From Nitrospirota bacterium (GTDB lineage: Bacteria; Nitrospirota; Thermodesulfovibrionia; Thermodesulfovibrionales; UBA1546), in assembly GCA_016212165.1 (NCBI GenBank), contig JACRGY010000010.1:1-46248 (forward strand): a DNA stretch of 46,248 nucleotides, in the 5' to 3' direction. How positions within the stretch are numbered: position 1 is the first letter of the stretch; every line of letters begins with the position of its first letter. Below the pieces are notes generated by a model. It searched no databases. It saw only the letters and a list, made by a program, of their open reading frames with translations, and had not been told where the DNA came from. This document shows, piece by piece, positions 24,487 through 34,851 of the stretch. The position numbers and the translations under genes were made by a program.

Positions 24487-24957
24487 TTATTTTGTTGGCT
24501 TGTAATTCTGCAACAGCTCGTCAATCACTGGACCTATCTTCGCCTCTGTTCCTTGCCATTTGAATAATGAAAACCCGCCATCTGCTATCAGGTGATACTC
24601 GGCCGACCCAATCAGAAGTCTGTTCCGGTATATGTAGATCTCCGCGTGCGTTAAATAGGTCCCTAAATCCCAATTCCTGAGTGCCGTATACTGCAGGGTA
24701 AAATCTTTCTCACCTGATGTATAGCCGTTAGTTACGACGGAAGTAGATATACCATGACGCGAGCAGCCATCAATCAGTACCGAAATAAAATCCTGGGCTG
24801 CGACCTTCTCGTTTTTCTGGATAAAGATATGAGACATGTCGAGGCCGGCGTCAACGGGCCGTACCTTGACTGACGTACATCCTGATGTAAGCATTGCGGC
24901 AAAGCATATCGCTGCGAATACAAACATCAATGCTCTCGGATTGCGTTTATTGATCAT
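24487..24957 (-). CDS. Lipoprotein, Sbal_3080-like
   Basis: A 156-residue protein with a signal peptide and lipobox LTSGC (Cys27). The mature part (HIFIQKNEKVAAQDFISVLIDGCSRHGISTSVV...LQYTALRNWDLGTYLTHAEIYIYRNRLLIGSAEYHL) resembles the Sbal_3080 lipoprotein family as I remember it; the function is unknown. TTAAGGAGGAATC gives an excellent ribosome binding site. It is downstream of a possible 39-codon gene (24985-25104). Assignment to the named family is from memory of the pattern, not a search. Confidence 0.82.
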   Translation of the reverse strand: MINKRNPRALMFVFAAICFAAMLTSGCTSVKVRPVDAGLDMSHIFIQKNEKVAAQDFISVLIDGCSRHGISTSVVTNGYTSGEKDFTLQYTALRNWDLGTYLTHAEIYIYRNRLLIGSAEYHLIADGGFSLFKWQGTEAKIGPVIDELLQNYKPTK

Positions 24958-24984
24958 GATTCCTCCTTAAGTTAGCGATGGCAT

Positions 24985-25104
24985 TCACGGGCTGGTACTT
25001 CCAAGGATTCCGATAGCACTGGTGATAAGTCCAACGGTAGCAGCCAGAAGTTGTAGCGTCCGAATCCGCTTTTTGCTGGGATAGGCGTAGGAATTATCAA
25101 CCAT
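24985..25104 (-). CDS. Possible 39-residue membrane peptide
   Basis: The frame reads MVDNSYAYPSKKRIRTLQLL followed by a hydrophobic, glycine-containing helix (AATVGLITSAIGILG) and stops at TGA 27 bp before the lipoprotein start. A positively charged patch before one helix is typical of small membrane proteins. Two tandem ATGs are present but no good ribosome binding site, so translation is uncertain. Confidence 0.35.
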   Translation of the reverse strand: MVDNSYAYPSKKRIRTLQLLAATVGLITSAIGILGSTSP

Positions 25105-25273
25105 CATTGGGAACTTAACTATATTATTACACACAACATTATTTTTATGCCGCATGCGTCTTTTTGGATAATTTTAGGGTAACCCATAGGTTCTGTCAAG
25201 AGAAATCTCTAAAACTATGAATGGTCAAGTCATTGAAAAGTAAAGCAACTAATTTTTAGTTGGATATAATATT

Positions 25274-25398
25274 ATGTCGCATACGCTAAGACACAGTTTT
25301 GCTACGCATCTTATTGAAAACGGTTATGAACAACTATAATTTATACTCATGTCGCTACAAAAAATATCCTCGGAGTGAGAAGTCCTCTTGATAAATAG
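25274..25398 (+). pseudogene. Remnant of an integron-type tyrosine recombinase (IntI-like) C-terminus
   Basis: One frame reads MSHTLRHSFATHLIENGYE, the box II LRHSFATHL motif with catalytic Arg and His. After a deletion and frame change, the next frame reads IYTHVATKNILGVRSPLDK, with the catalytic Tyr and the GVRSPLD ending typical of integron integrases. The missing part corresponds to the DIRTVQELLGH segment. Everything N-terminal to box II is absent. This is a dead relic. Confidence 0.82.
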
Positions 25399-25450
25399 TT
25401 ACATTAAATTCTTCTCCTGCTTTTTCATTTAAATTTTTTCCCAAATCATA

Positions 25451-25456
25451 TATAAT
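25451..25456 (+). promoter_or_regulatory. -10 box of kdsB, likely leaderless start
   Basis: TATAAT ends 11 bp before the kdsB ATG at 25468. No Shine-Dalgarno sequence and no clear -35 are present. Confidence 0.5.
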
Positions 25457-25467
25457 TATCCAAACGC

Positions 25468-27944
<2,477 letters not shown>

Positions 27945-27957
27945 CTATAGGATAACA

Positions 27958-28797
27958 ATGACCAGAGAAATAAGCATAGCAGGCGCAAAGGTTGGGGGAA
28001 ATAATCCTCCTTTAATCATGGCAGGCCCCTGTGTTATCGAGAACGAAGACATAACTTTTAATACAGCCAAAAAACTTAAAGAGCTATGTTCAGCAGCCGG
28101 CCTTTCGTTTGTTTTTAAAAGTTCTTACGATAAGGCCAACAGGACATCAATAAAATCTTTCAGAGGGCCCGGCATGGAAAAAGGCTTAAGGGTTCTTGCA
28201 GACATTAAAAGCAGGCTGGATATCCCCGTAATCACTGATGTCCATTCTATTGAAGAGATAAAACCTGCCTCAGAGGTCCTTGATGCAATTCAGATACCTG
28301 CCTTTTTATGCAGGCAAACGAACCTTATTCTTGCAGCAGCAAAAACAGGAAAGCCTGTTAATATCAAGAAAGGGCAGTTCCTTTCGCCATGGGACATTAA
28401 AAACATTATAGATAAATTTACATCAACCGGTAATCATAATCTTTCTATTACGGAACGGGGAACATCCTTCGGATATAACAACCTTGTTGTTGATTTTAGA
28501 GGGTTCCCTATTATGCGCTCATTTGGATATCCTGTGATTTTCGATGTAACACACAGCCTGCAACTTCCCGGCGGACAGGGGACTTCTTCAGGAGGCCAGA
28601 GGGAATTTGCCGAGCCGTTTGCCAGGGCAGCCGTAGCTGTGGGGGTTGATGGTTTATTCATGGAGGTTCATCCGGAGCCTTCAAAGGCATTGTGCGACGG
28701 GCCGAATATGATAAAGCTAGATGACGTTCAGGGCCTGCTGAATATAATAAAAGGTATTCACGGCCTGGTCTCAGGGCAAAAAGGAGGGAAAAGTTGA
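27958..28797 (+). CDS. kdsA: KDO-8-phosphate synthase
   Basis: I choose the ATG at 27958 (279 residues, MTREISIAGAKVGGNN) because AGGATAACA precedes it; an earlier in-frame ATG lies in the end of pyrG. Motifs: LIMAGPCVIEN, FVFKSSYDKANRTSIKSFRGPGMEKGL, VITDVHSIEEI, IPAFLCRQTNLILAAAKTGKPVNIKKGQFLSP, and PVIFDVTHSLQLPGG. It condenses phosphoenolpyruvate with arabinose 5-phosphate to KDO 8-phosphate. The Cys in MAGPCVIEN is the position that separates metal-dependent (Cys) from metal-independent (Asn) enzymes, so this one is probably metal-dependent. Its TGA overlaps the TTG of the next gene. Confidence 0.96.
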   Translation: MTREISIAGAKVGGNNPPLIMAGPCVIENEDITFNTAKKLKELCSAAGLSFVFKSSYDKANRTSIKSFRGPGMEKGLRVLADIKSRLDIPVITDVHSIEEIKPASEVLDAIQIPAFLCRQTNLILAAAKTGKPVNIKKGQFLSPWDIKNIIDKFTSTGNHNLSITERGTSFGYNNLVVDFRGFPIMRSFGYPVIFDVTHSLQLPGGQGTSSGGQREFAEPFARAAVAVGVDGLFMEVHPEPSKALCDGPNMIKLDDVQGLLNIIKGIHGLVSGQKGGKS

Positions 28798-29273
28798 AAA
28801 TATCCTCAGGGTCTTTATTCATTTTACTGCTGGTTGTTTCTGTTGGACTATTTTCCGGTTCTGCTTTTGGAGAGGATAAAAAAGAAGCGCCTGTTTACAC
28901 AAATCAGGATATTGAGAAATACAAAAGGCCTTCTGACAGCAAAACCGGGGTTGTAAAGACGGATAATGCAGAAAGGAAAAAAGAGAAATCACAAAAATCA
29001 AAGGAAGAGCACGAGAAAGAATACTGGTGCAAAACAGCAAGCTCTTATAAAAAGAAAATAGAAAAGGTAAAAGATGATATTGCAGAGGCTGAGAAGGAAC
29101 TTTCAGGAGAAAGCAGCATGAATGTTTCCTATAAAAAGAAAAAGACAATTCAAAATAAAATAACGAAATCAAAGAAGCAGCTAAGGTATGCTGAAAAGGA
29201 CCTGGGCGGACTTGAAGATGAAGCCCACAGGAAAGAAGTCCCTCCGGGATGGCTGAGGTGTCAGTTTGAGTAA
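28794..29273 (+). CDS. Exported lysine/glutamate-rich coiled-coil protein, unknown function
   Basis: A 159-residue protein starting at TTG (28794), overlapping the kdsA stop by 4 bp and preceded by AAGGAGGG. Residues 1-26 are a signal peptide (SLFILLLVVSVGLFSGSAFG), then a low-complexity K/E/D/S-rich region, and a coiled coil (about 80-145) with an isolated WCKTASSYKKKIEKVKDDI motif; it ends PPGWLRCQFE. It should be periplasmic. I do not recognise the family. Its place in the KDO operon suggests an envelope role, but this is inference. Confidence 0.78.
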   Translation: MKISSGSLFILLLVVSVGLFSGSAFGEDKKEAPVYTNQDIEKYKRPSDSKTGVVKTDNAERKKEKSQKSKEEHEKEYWCKTASSYKKKIEKVKDDIAEAEKELSGESSMNVSYKKKKTIQNKITKSKKQLRYAEKDLGGLEDEAHRKEVPPGWLRCQFE

Positions 29274-29292
29274 TAAATCAATAAAGCAAGGC

Positions 29293-29421
29293 CAGGACAT
29301 AGCATTTTCGCTCATTCTCGGGCTTCGCCCTCCGAGGTTTTGCCCGCTTTTATGTTTTGATTTTTACTGTGTGAATTGCGGGCAAAAAAACCGCTCAAAT
29401 ACTATGCCCCGGCCTGCAAGA
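29293..29421. repeat. Imperfect ~130-bp palindromic element between the 28794 gene and kdsD
   Basis: GGCCAGGACATAGCATTT at the left end matches the reverse complement of AAATACTATGCCCCGGCC at the right end (15 of 18). Inner arms are GGTTTTGCCCGC and GCGGGCAAAA, plus a GGGCTTCGCCC hairpin. The left end is the fullest copy of the element also seen at 5156-5180 and 17709-17730. Confidence 0.75.
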
Positions 29422-29433
29422 AAGCAGTTATAA

Positions 29434-30402
29434 ATGGAAAACATCATTGATATTGCAAAAAGAGTTTTAAAAATAGAGGCTGATGCTATTCTTGCCCTTA
29501 CAGATAAGCTCAACAGCAATTTTGAAGAGGCGGTCAATACTATCTTCAAAAGCAAAGGCCGGGTTGTTGTTACAGGGATGGGGAAGTCGGGCCTTGTCGG
29601 GAAAAAAATAGCAGCCACACTTGCTTCTACCGGCACTCCGGCGTTCTTTCTGCATCCTGCCGAGGCAATCCACGGGGACATCGGCATGGTAACAGCAGAT
29701 GACGTGATAATCGCCATCTCAAACAGCGGGGAGACAGAAGAGCTTGTCGGAATAATCCCATTCTTAAAAAGATTTAATGTGAGCCTGATTTCAATGACAG
29801 GCAATCCAAATTCTACTCTCTCAAAGGCAGCAGATATTACCCTTGATGTGTCTGTAAAAGAAGAGGCATGTCCTCTCGGTATTGTGCCGACCGCATCAAC
29901 AACTGCGACCCTGGCAATGGGTGATGCAATAGCAGTTGCGCTTTTAATGAAAAGGGGATATAAAGAAGAAGACTTTGCCTTTTTCCATCCAGGAGGCAGC
30001 CTCGGGAAAAAACTATTCATAAAGGTTAAAGATTTAATGCACACAGGAGATGCGCTCCCCCTGGTGTCACCCGATAAATCCATGACCAAGGCTGTTATGG
30101 AAATATCATCTAAAAGGCTTGGGGTTGCTATTGTTGTGGATTCTGATAAAAAAATACTCGGGGTCATTACAGACGGCGATCTGAGGCGCGGGATAGAAAA
30201 ATGGGGCAAGGCAGTATTCGATATGAAGGCAGGCGAGGTAATGACAAAAAATCCAAAGACCATTTCAGAAGACGAGCTTGCAGCAAAGGCGTTATCCATC
30301 ATGGAAAGCAAATCTATAACTTCTCTTGCAGTGCCTGATTCAGATGGAAAGGCAAAGGGCATAATCCATCTTCATGACATTTTGAGGAAGGGGATAGTGT
30401 GA
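29434..30402 (+). CDS. kdsD: Arabinose-5-phosphate isomerase (KpsF/GutQ family)
   Basis: A 322-residue protein with an N-terminal SIS domain (VVVTGMGKSGLVGKKIAATLASTGTPAFFLHPAEAIHGDIGM, IAISNSGETEELVGIIP) and two C-terminal CBS domains (about 205-320; DLMHTGDALPLV, VMTKNPKTISEDELAAKAL). It makes arabinose 5-phosphate from ribulose 5-phosphate for KdsA. It lies in the KDO cluster, after a palindromic element. Length is normal. Immediately downstream the operon is interrupted by the three-gene module at 30487-33628. Confidence 0.96.
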   Translation: MENIIDIAKRVLKIEADAILALTDKLNSNFEEAVNTIFKSKGRVVVTGMGKSGLVGKKIAATLASTGTPAFFLHPAEAIHGDIGMVTADDVIIAISNSGETEELVGIIPFLKRFNVSLISMTGNPNSTLSKAADITLDVSVKEEACPLGIVPTASTTATLAMGDAIAVALLMKRGYKEEDFAFFHPGGSLGKKLFIKVKDLMHTGDALPLVSPDKSMTKAVMEISSKRLGVAIVVDSDKKILGVITDGDLRRGIEKWGKAVFDMKAGEVMTKNPKTISEDELAAKALSIMESKSITSLAVPDSDGKAKGIIHLHDILRKGIV

Positions 30403-30486
30403 AAGGACATTTTTTGTGTAAAAGATAGTCTAATAGAAATTTAAACGGATTGTTTGTTGCATATATAAAGCCAGTAGCGAGATAAA

Positions 30487-32343
30487 ATGCGAATTAAGAA
30501 AATAACAATTGATAACTTCCGATCTATTAAGCATATCGAAATAAATTGCGAACCCCTAGGCATTTTTATAGGCCAAAATAATCATGGCAAGTCAAATATT
30601 TTCTTGGCTCTACAATTCTTTTTTGAATCTTCTTTCAGGGTTTCCGACGATGACTTTTTTAAACATGCAGATACCCCTAATGTCTTAAGTGTCGAACTCC
30701 AGTTCTTCGATTTAGAAGAGCAAGATAAAACCACTTTTAAAAAATACCTGCTTCCTGATCAGACAATCAGAATTTTGAAGACAGCCAAAACTGCTGAAGA
30801 TAAGAAAATCGAGTCATTTTATAATGGCTATATAAACGCTCCTCAGGAAGAATGGCTGGTTCCAGACAATGCAAGTAATTATACCAATAGAGATACTTTA
30901 ACTAGCCTACCATCTGAATTCATTAATCTTTTGCCCCCCACAGGAAGACTAACAAAATCTCATATTGAAGAAGCACAACTAAAATATATCGAAGCGTATA
31001 GGGATAACTTGTCTTTTGATGTCAGGATAGAAACAGGTCCATTCATGGGTGCAAAAACTTTTGCCTCTGGAATTCTAGGCGATTTTTATTTAATTCCTGC
31101 GGTTCGTGATATATCAGATGAAACCAAAGTGCAAGCAACTACCAATTTTGGGAAACTGCTGAATAATCTAATAAAAGAGATGTCCTTAAACAACCCAGAT
31201 TTTATTGAGATAAAAGAAAAACTTAGTAGGCTTCTTTCATCCTTAAATGTTGAAGGTGGCAAAAGACCTAAAGAGCTTTTTGAATTAGAAAAGTCTTTAG
31301 CGCAAGAATTAAAGCCATGGGAAGTTTCATTAGATATAGAAATTACACCGCCAGATATCGAAAAACTTTTTCAGCTTGGCACTTCTATATTTGTCAATGA
31401 CGGGATAAGAACCCCAATTGAAATGAAAGGACACGGTATACAGCGATCCCTTATCTTTGCATTATTTAAGGAATGGGCAAAAACCATAAGAAAAATGAGA
31501 GAGCAAACTACTGATATAGGTGTAAAGAAAAGCAGGTATGCATCTCAGTCCACATTTTTTGCTATCGAAGAGCCTGAATTATTTTTGCATCCTCAGGCTC
31601 AAAGACAAATAATGGTTTCTTTAGGGGAACTGTCAAATGCCCCTAATCATCAAGTCTTTTTATGTACACATTCAACATGGTTCGTGGATATGGACTTGTA
31701 TAGATCAATTACTGTTGTAAGAAAGCCATCTTCTGAAGCGGGAACGCTAATTGCACAATGTACAAAGGAACTCTTTGAAGGAGGAGAGCGGCCTGACAAG
31801 AAAAATCGCTTGAAAATGGCGTATTGGTTTAACCCAGACAGAAGCGAATTATTTTTTGCTAGGAAAGTTGTGCTGGTAGAAGGGGAAACCGAAAAAATTA
31901 TATTCCCTCTTTTAGCTCAAAGAATTGGCTGTTATGATGAAAATGTTTGCATCATAGATTGCGGCAGCAAATTCAATATTCCTCTTTACATAGAAGTACT
32001 AAATGCTTTTGGCATTCAATATTTTATAGCATATGATGAAGACCCTATGAGCGATGAACTGATAGAAAAAAACAAGAAAGGATTATTGGATGAGAAAGAG
32101 AAGTCAAAATTTGAAGCACAACAAAGGTGTTTTGCTGAAAACAAAAATATTGAAACCTTAGTAAGTTCTCCTGATAAAACATGGATGCTAACACCCGACT
32201 TTGAAAAAGTTTTCGGTATCTCCCGTTCCGCATCTGATAACAAAGGGAAGCCACTTGCGGCTATCGAAAAAATTAACAATGTTTTTGATATTTCTTCTGC
32301 CCTTGAAAAAAATATTCGTAAAATGTATGAATTAACACTATGA
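30487..32343 (+). CDS. OLD-family ATP-dependent endonuclease (ABC ATPase + Toprim)
   Basis: A 618-residue protein. The N-terminus reads MRIKKITIDNFRSIKHIEI with Walker A GQNNHGKSN (29-37). After a central helical and dimerisation part come an ABC-signature-like region EMKGHGIQRSL (312-322), Walker B FFAIEEPELFLHP (357-369) and the H-loop LCTHST (H395). The C-terminal Toprim has VVLVEGETEKIIFPLL (E465) and FIAYDEDP (D517, D519). These are nucleases seen alone (P2 Old) or with a helicase (Gabija GajA). Here no helicase follows; instead two small genes are translationally coupled (ATGA overlap). Base and codon use is more AT-rich than the flanking KDO genes. A role in phage defence is inferred from family and context. 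Confidence 0.9.
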   Translation: MRIKKITIDNFRSIKHIEINCEPLGIFIGQNNHGKSNIFLALQFFFESSFRVSDDDFFKHADTPNVLSVELQFFDLEEQDKTTFKKYLLPDQTIRILKTAKTAEDKKIESFYNGYINAPQEEWLVPDNASNYTNRDTLTSLPSEFINLLPPTGRLTKSHIEEAQLKYIEAYRDNLSFDVRIETGPFMGAKTFASGILGDFYLIPAVRDISDETKVQATTNFGKLLNNLIKEMSLNNPDFIEIKEKLSRLLSSLNVEGGKRPKELFELEKSLAQELKPWEVSLDIEITPPDIEKLFQLGTSIFVNDGIRTPIEMKGHGIQRSLIFALFKEWAKTIRKMREQTTDIGVKKSRYASQSTFFAIEEPELFLHPQAQRQIMVSLGELSNAPNHQVFLCTHSTWFVDMDLYRSITVVRKPSSEAGTLIAQCTKELFEGGERPDKKNRLKMAYWFNPDRSELFFARKVVLVEGETEKIIFPLLAQRIGCYDENVCIIDCGSKFNIPLYIEVLNAFGIQYFIAYDEDPMSDELIEKNKKGLLDEKEKSKFEAQQRCFAENKNIETLVSSPDKTWMLTPDFEKVFGISRSASDNKGKPLAAIEKINNVFDISSALEKNIRKMYELTL

Positions 32344-32858
32344 GAATCCTTACGGATGAAGAAATAGGTGCTTTAATCTCAGAGCCGAAGATTGTGCCTA
32401 CCAATTGGTTTTCACGATTAGAGACAAAAGACAAAACCCACTATCAGCACAAAGAAAAGGAAGCTGAAATTGAAGGGAACGGCGGCAATTTTTTTAGAAT
32501 AATCCTCAGACAAAACAAGCTTAATATTTTAGATTTTTCAATTATTCTCACAGTAAAAGAGAAGGATTCCACTCTGGAGTATATTTTGCTCAGATATAAC
32601 GGGAAGCATCCATCAAAGCATACTAATAAATGGGAAAAAGAAAATGGATTGCCCGACCACACATTTGCCCCAGCGTTTCATATTCATAAGGCAACTCAAA
32701 GATATCAGGAAGGCGGCTACAAAATCGATGGTCATGCCGAAGTCACAACAAAATACTCAGACTTCCATGCAGCAGTTGAGCAATTCTTGGTAGAATGTAA
32801 TGTAAAGCGTGAGGATGATAAACAGACATCTCTCTTTGAAGGAGGTGGTATCTCATGA
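32340..32858 (+). CDS. Small protein of unknown function, second gene of the OLD module (DUF6978-like)
   Basis: A 172-residue soluble protein. It starts RILTDEEIGALISEPKIV, has a beta-rich core (FFRIILRQNKLNILDFSIILTV, LEYILLRYNGKHPSKH) and then HTFAPAFHIHKATQRYQEGG with the HIH triplet, and ends in a helix. The pattern recalls the DUF6978 family, whose role is unknown; I am not certain of this. It overlaps both neighbours by 4 bp (ATGA on each side), so all three are co-translated. Several histidines (HKE, KHPSKH, HIH) could bind a metal, but I cannot identify a catalytic site. Confidence 0.82.
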   Translation: MRILTDEEIGALISEPKIVPTNWFSRLETKDKTHYQHKEKEAEIEGNGGNFFRIILRQNKLNILDFSIILTVKEKDSTLEYILLRYNGKHPSKHTNKWEKENGLPDHTFAPAFHIHKATQRYQEGGYKIDGHAEVTTKYSDFHAAVEQFLVECNVKREDDKQTSLFEGGGIS

Positions 32859-33628
32859 ATTTAGAGATTATAGAAAAAGAATTTAAGAGTAAGGTCTGCG
32901 ATGAAATAGCCTTGACACAGGAAGGTTTAAGCAGATTTATTGTCTTTAATCCTTTTATGTTTGATGATGGAGACCATCTTGTTGTTTTGCTAAAGGGCAC
33001 AGAAGGAAAATGGCGTTTCACTGATGAGGGCCACACATTTATGCATGTAAGCTATGATGACATTGACATTGATAAAGGAACAAGGAAAAAGGTTATTGAT
33101 AATGTGCTTGCGAGCTACGGAATAAAAAACCAGGAAGGAGAACTGATCTCTGAGGTTCCCAATAATCAGTTTGGAGACGCGCTATATAGTTATCTTCAAG
33201 GGTTGATAAAAATAACAGACATCAGCTATCTCTCCAGAGAGCGTGTAAGGTCAACTTTTATGGAAGATTTTAGGGCTTTATTAGAAGAAAAAGTTCCGTC
33301 GGAACGACGTATATTTAATTACTTTGATAAGCAACACGACCCTGACGGAAAATATATGATTGATTTCAGAATAAACGGTATGACACGTCCTCTTTTTGTT
33401 TTCGGCGTCTCTAATGATGATAAATGCAGAGACGTAACGATATCATGCCTGCAATACGAAAAATTTGGTGTGCCTTTCAGGACAATGACTATCTTCGAAG
33501 ATCAGGAATCAATAAACCGAAAGGTATTAGCTCGGTTCAGTGATGTTTGCGATAAACAGTTTTCAACATTAGCTACCAATAAAGATAGAATTAGCAAATA
33601 CCTTTCCGAGATTTTAGAAGGAAAATAA
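32855..33628 (+). CDS. DUF1828-domain protein, third gene of the OLD module
   Basis: A 257-residue protein. Residues about 25-70 (NPFMFDDGDHLVVLLKGTEGKWRFTDEGHTFMHVSYDD) match the DUF1828 pattern and the C-terminal half (MIDFRINGMTRPLFVFGVSNDDKCRDVTISCLQYEKFG) is DUF1829-like. DUF1828 proteins are uncharacterised and often lie in mobile or defence contexts. GGAGGTGG precedes its ATG, which overlaps the previous stop by 4 bp. There is no signal peptide and no membrane segment. It may act as a sensor, inhibitor or nuclease partner of the OLD protein; no function is asserted. Confidence 0.85.
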   Translation: MNLEIIEKEFKSKVCDEIALTQEGLSRFIVFNPFMFDDGDHLVVLLKGTEGKWRFTDEGHTFMHVSYDDIDIDKGTRKKVIDNVLASYGIKNQEGELISEVPNNQFGDALYSYLQGLIKITDISYLSRERVRSTFMEDFRALLEEKVPSERRIFNYFDKQHDPDGKYMIDFRINGMTRPLFVFGVSNDDKCRDVTISCLQYEKFGVPFRTMTIFEDQESINRKVLARFSDVCDKQFSTLATNKDRISKYLSEILEGK

Positions 33629-33640
33629 AATTGGATGTAA

Positions 33641-33760
33641 TTTCCGAAACATTGTCTCGGAAATCACTGAAAGTGAAAAAGGGCAGACACCGTCTGCCGA
33701 AATCATAGTGAAATCCCAGACGGTGTCTGGGAAATTTTAAAAAGCTACACACGGTGTAGC
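33641..33760. repeat. Run of five short hairpins downstream of the OLD module
   Basis: In order: TTTCCGA/TCGGAAA (9-base loop), TCACT-GAA-AGTGA, GGCAGAC-ACC-GTCTGCC, TCCCAGAC-GGT-GTCTGGGA and GCTACAC-ACG-GTGTAGC. The last four have three-base loops. The third and fourth contain CAGACACCGTCTG and its exact reverse complement, so they could also pair with each other. Confidence 0.8.
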
Positions 33761-33788
33761 GAATTGGAATCTAAGCAAAAAGGGCATT

Positions 33789-34328
33789 ATGAAAAAGACA
33801 AAAAAACAACTCGAAAAAATCGCTAAAAAGATAAAGCTCCTCATCCTTGATGTTGACGGGGTGCTTACTGATGGGAGCATTATCCTTGATAATGAAGGAA
33901 ATGAATTCAAGTCCTTCCATGTGCGTGACGGCCATGGGATAAAGATGCTCGTCAGGGCAGGTATTGTAGTTGCAATAATTACGGGAAGGCAGTCAAAGGT
34001 TGTTGAAAGAAGAGCTCAGGAACTCGGTATCGCAGAGGTCTTTCAGAGATGCCATGACAAACGGGTTGCCTATAATCAACTCATTGAAAAATATTCGGTT
34101 AAAGATGACGAGATAGCCTATATCGGTGACGATATAGTGGATATATCCCTTCTGAAAAAAGCAGGCCTTTCAGTGGCTGTTGCAGAAGCTGAGAACGAAG
34201 TTAAAAACGCTGCCATGATGGCAACAAAAAACAGAGGCGGAAGGGGAGCGGTCAGGGAGGTATGTGATTTTCTTCTTAAGGCAAAGGGGCTCTGGAAGGG
34301 CATCATAGATGAGTACTCCAAGACTTAA
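33789..34328 (+). CDS. kdsC: KDO-8-phosphate phosphatase
   Basis: A 179-residue HAD phosphatase. Motif I is LLILDVDGVLTDGS with nucleophile and acid Asp; ITGRQSKVVERRAQELGI and IAYIGDDIVDISLLKKAGL supply motifs II-IV. It removes phosphate from KDO 8-phosphate before KdsB acts. Together with kdsA, kdsB and kdsD the pathway from ribulose 5-phosphate to CMP-KDO is complete here. It overlaps pgsA by 20 bp. The gene starts at ATG 33789 after the hairpin array; no clear promoter was seen between the array and the start. Confidence 0.95.
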   Translation: MKKTKKQLEKIAKKIKLLILDVDGVLTDGSIILDNEGNEFKSFHVRDGHGIKMLVRAGIVVAIITGRQSKVVERRAQELGIAEVFQRCHDKRVAYNQLIEKYSVKDDEIAYIGDDIVDISLLKKAGLSVAVAEAENEVKNAAMMATKNRGGRGAVREVCDFLLKAKGLWKGIIDEYSKT

Positions 34329-34851
34329 TCTTCCTACTTTGCTCACCTTAAGCAGGATTATCCTTATCCCTGTATTTATTGCTGTTGTTTACCAGCATCC
34401 GTTCTGGGGCGCAATAATATTCGGCATTGCTTCTATAACGGATTTTCTTGACGGCTACTTTGCAAGGCGTTCCGGCCAGGTAACAAAGTTCGGCATTATC
34501 CTTGATCCTCTGGCAGATAAATTTCTTGTTATTTCAGCCCTTGTGGTTTTGGTAGATATGGCAAGGCTGTCTGCCTGGATGGCGATAATTATTATTGTCA
34601 GGGAATTTCTTATAACAGGCCTTCGGGTTGTTGCCCTTTCAAAAGATATAATCATCCCGGCTGAAATGGGCGGAAAATTAAAGATTGGCGCCCAGATAAC
34701 TGCTATATTATGCCTCATACTGGTGGGCAGTTTTTTTGACAATCTTCCGCTGGACTTATACGATATCGGCATTGCCTTTGTCTGGGTTGCCCTTGTCCTT
34801 TCTGTAATCTCAGGCATCCAATATACAGTCTCTTTCTGGAAAAAGATATGA
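34309..34851 (+). CDS. pgsA: CDP-diacylglycerol-glycerol-3-phosphate 3-phosphatidyltransferase
   Basis: A 180-residue membrane enzyme of the CDP-alcohol phosphotransferase family, with DFLDGYFARRSGQVTKFGIILDPLADK matching DG-x2-AR-x8-G-x3-D-x3-D. About five membrane helices are visible. It makes phosphatidylglycerophosphate, the precursor of phosphatidylglycerol. The ATG lies inside kdsC (20-bp overlap) and the end overlaps plsY by 4 bp, so all are one operon. Confidence 0.94.
   Translation: MSTPRLNLPTLLTLSRIILIPVFIAVVYQHPFWGAIIFGIASITDFLDGYFARRSGQVTKFGIILDPLADKFLVISALVVLVDMARLSAWMAIIIIVREFLITGLRVVALSKDIIIPAEMGGKLKIGAQITAILCLILVGSFFDNLPLDLYDIGIAFVWVALVLSVISGIQYTVSFWKKI

Larger units (their letters stand above)
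25105..25467. other. AT-rich accessory spacer holding an integrase remnant and the kdsB promoter
   Basis: Apart from the integrase remnant (25274-25398) and a TATAAT at 25451-25456, this stretch shows no gene. It is distinctly AT-rich. No inverted-repeat pair matching an attC site could be recognised. Confidence 0.5.

Noticed and set aside
23600-25273. attC sites flanking the lipoprotein genes
   Set aside because: I looked for RYYYAAC/GTTRRRY pairs with inverted arms after each stop. The GCGCGC hairpin near 23661-23692 and TTATAGCG/CGCTAAAA near 24455 do not fit the consensus.
30487-32343. Gabija (GajA) assignment for the OLD protein
   Set aside because: No UvrD-like helicase (GajB) follows; the adjacent genes are two small proteins of other families.
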